This document shows positions 5,679-6,206 of a stretch of 6,206 nt of DNA, one piece after another. Each line of letters opens with the position of its first letter. Position 1 is the stretch's first letter. This DNA is from Candidatus Aphodomonas merdavium (GTDB taxonomy: Bacteria; Bacillota; Clostridia; Christensenellales; Aristaeellaceae). Both the position numbers and the translations under genes were made by a program. Where the stretch lies: positions 1-6,206 of the forward strand of contig DVLH01000061.1 in assembly GCA_018715585.1 (NCBI GenBank), given 5' to 3'. The notes below the pieces were generated by a model. It saw nothing but the letters and a program-made list of their open reading frames with translations. It searched no databases and had not been told where the DNA came from.

Positions 5679-6206
5679 ATGGCGCTGTTTTCGTTTGACA
5701 ACCGCTTCGCGATGTTTGACGCGACGCCGGTGGAAAACCTGTTTTTGCAGGAATACATGCCAAACGCCGATGGCGATTTCGTCAAGGTGTACCTCTACGG
5801 GCTGATGCAGTGTTACCATCCGGTGCAAAGCGCGTCCATTGAGACGATTGCGCGGGAGCTGCGCATGGAAGTGCGCCAGGTTGAAAACGCGTTTGGCTAT
5901 TGGGAGCGGGTGGGGCTTGTGCGCCGCGTGAGCGACAATCCGCCCGCCTATGCCTATATCAATCTCAAGCAGCTGGAACTCAACCGCGCGCAGGATGACG
6001 ACGGCCTCTACCGCTATGCCGATTTTAACAACAGCCTGCAGGCGCTCTTTGGGCCGGACCGGCTGCTGCACCCGCAGGATTTTCAGATCGTTTACGGCTG
6101 GATTGAGGATTTGCGCCTGCCGGAAGAGGTTGTGCTGATGCTTGTCTCTTCCCTCATCCGCTCGCGCGGAAAGCGCTTTGTGTTCAACAAGGCGGACGCC
6201 GTGGCG
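5679..6206 (+). CDS. dnaD: DnaD-domain replication initiation protein, 3' end outside window
   Basis: 176 codons from ATG at 5679 to the window edge without a stop. The N-terminal part (about 17-90) matches clostridial DnaD-like proteins: VENLFLQEYMPNADGDFVKV, then YLYGL, and a winged-helix region with IETIARELRM and WERVGLV. From about 115 on it resembles the DnaD second domain (FNNSLQALFG, a helical segment with EDLRLPEEVVLMLVSSLI, then RFVFNKADAVA). DnaD proteins of Bacillota help load the replicative helicase at the origin or at stalled forks; a dnaC-like ATPase often follows, which cannot be checked here. The ATG comes two bases after the radical SAM stop and has no good ribosome binding site of its own, so translation is probably coupled to the upstream gene. 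It may share a transcript with the cassette for positional reasons only. Confidence 0.8.
   Translation, partial: MALFSFDNRFAMFDATPVENLFLQEYMPNADGDFVKVYLYGLMQCYHPVQSASIETIARELRMEVRQVENAFGYWERVGLVRRVSDNPPAYAYINLKQLELNRAQDDDGLYRYADFNNSLQALFGPDRLLHPQDFQIVYGWIEDLRLPEEVVLMLVSSLIRSRGKRFVFNKADAVA

Noticed and set aside
4330..5763. A 477-codon open frame on the minus strand, opposite the PqqD and radical SAM genes
   Set aside because: Same reasons: shadow composition and no motif, and it covers genes on the other strand whose Fe-S and PqqD motifs are unambiguous.

Overview
The window reads as chromosomal DNA of a GC-rich Bacillota, most likely class Clostridia. I infer this from a DnaD-type replication protein, which is a Bacillota marker, an aspartokinase with the clostridial motif style, and strong AGGAGG-type ribosome binding sites. 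GC looks close to 60 percent by eye; I did not count it. I see no tRNA, rRNA, CRISPR array, transposase or phage gene.

Left part, minus strand. Two separately transcribed genes lie here. The first (1-817, running off the window) has a sugar-1-phosphate nucleotidyltransferase domain followed by the start of a HAD-type phosphatase domain, an HddC-GmhB-like fusion expected to make NDP-heptose or a related sugar. It has its own promoter. Upstream of it is a monofunctional aspartokinase (1032-2336), followed by a strong GC-rich hairpin that probably ends its transcript.

Middle. About 340 bases (2337-2675) separate the aspartokinase from the divergent plus-strand genes. They hold a good plus-strand promoter. 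They also hold a terminator-like hairpin that points toward the aspartokinase, so this gene may have a regulated leader, or a short RNA may be made there.

Right part, plus strand. Four tightly packed genes follow: a NTP_transf_5-type nucleotidyltransferase (2676-3917), a PqqD-domain protein with extra N- and C-terminal segments (3963-4535), a radical SAM/SPASM protein (4516-5676) and a DnaD-domain protein cut by the window end (5679-6206). PqqD domains hand precursor peptides to radical SAM maturases, and NTP_transf_5 proteins are found near some RiPP loci. The first three genes therefore look like a peptide-modification or related cassette. No precursor peptide gene is visible, and the link to dnaD may be positional only. 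This cassette is the most interesting part of the window.
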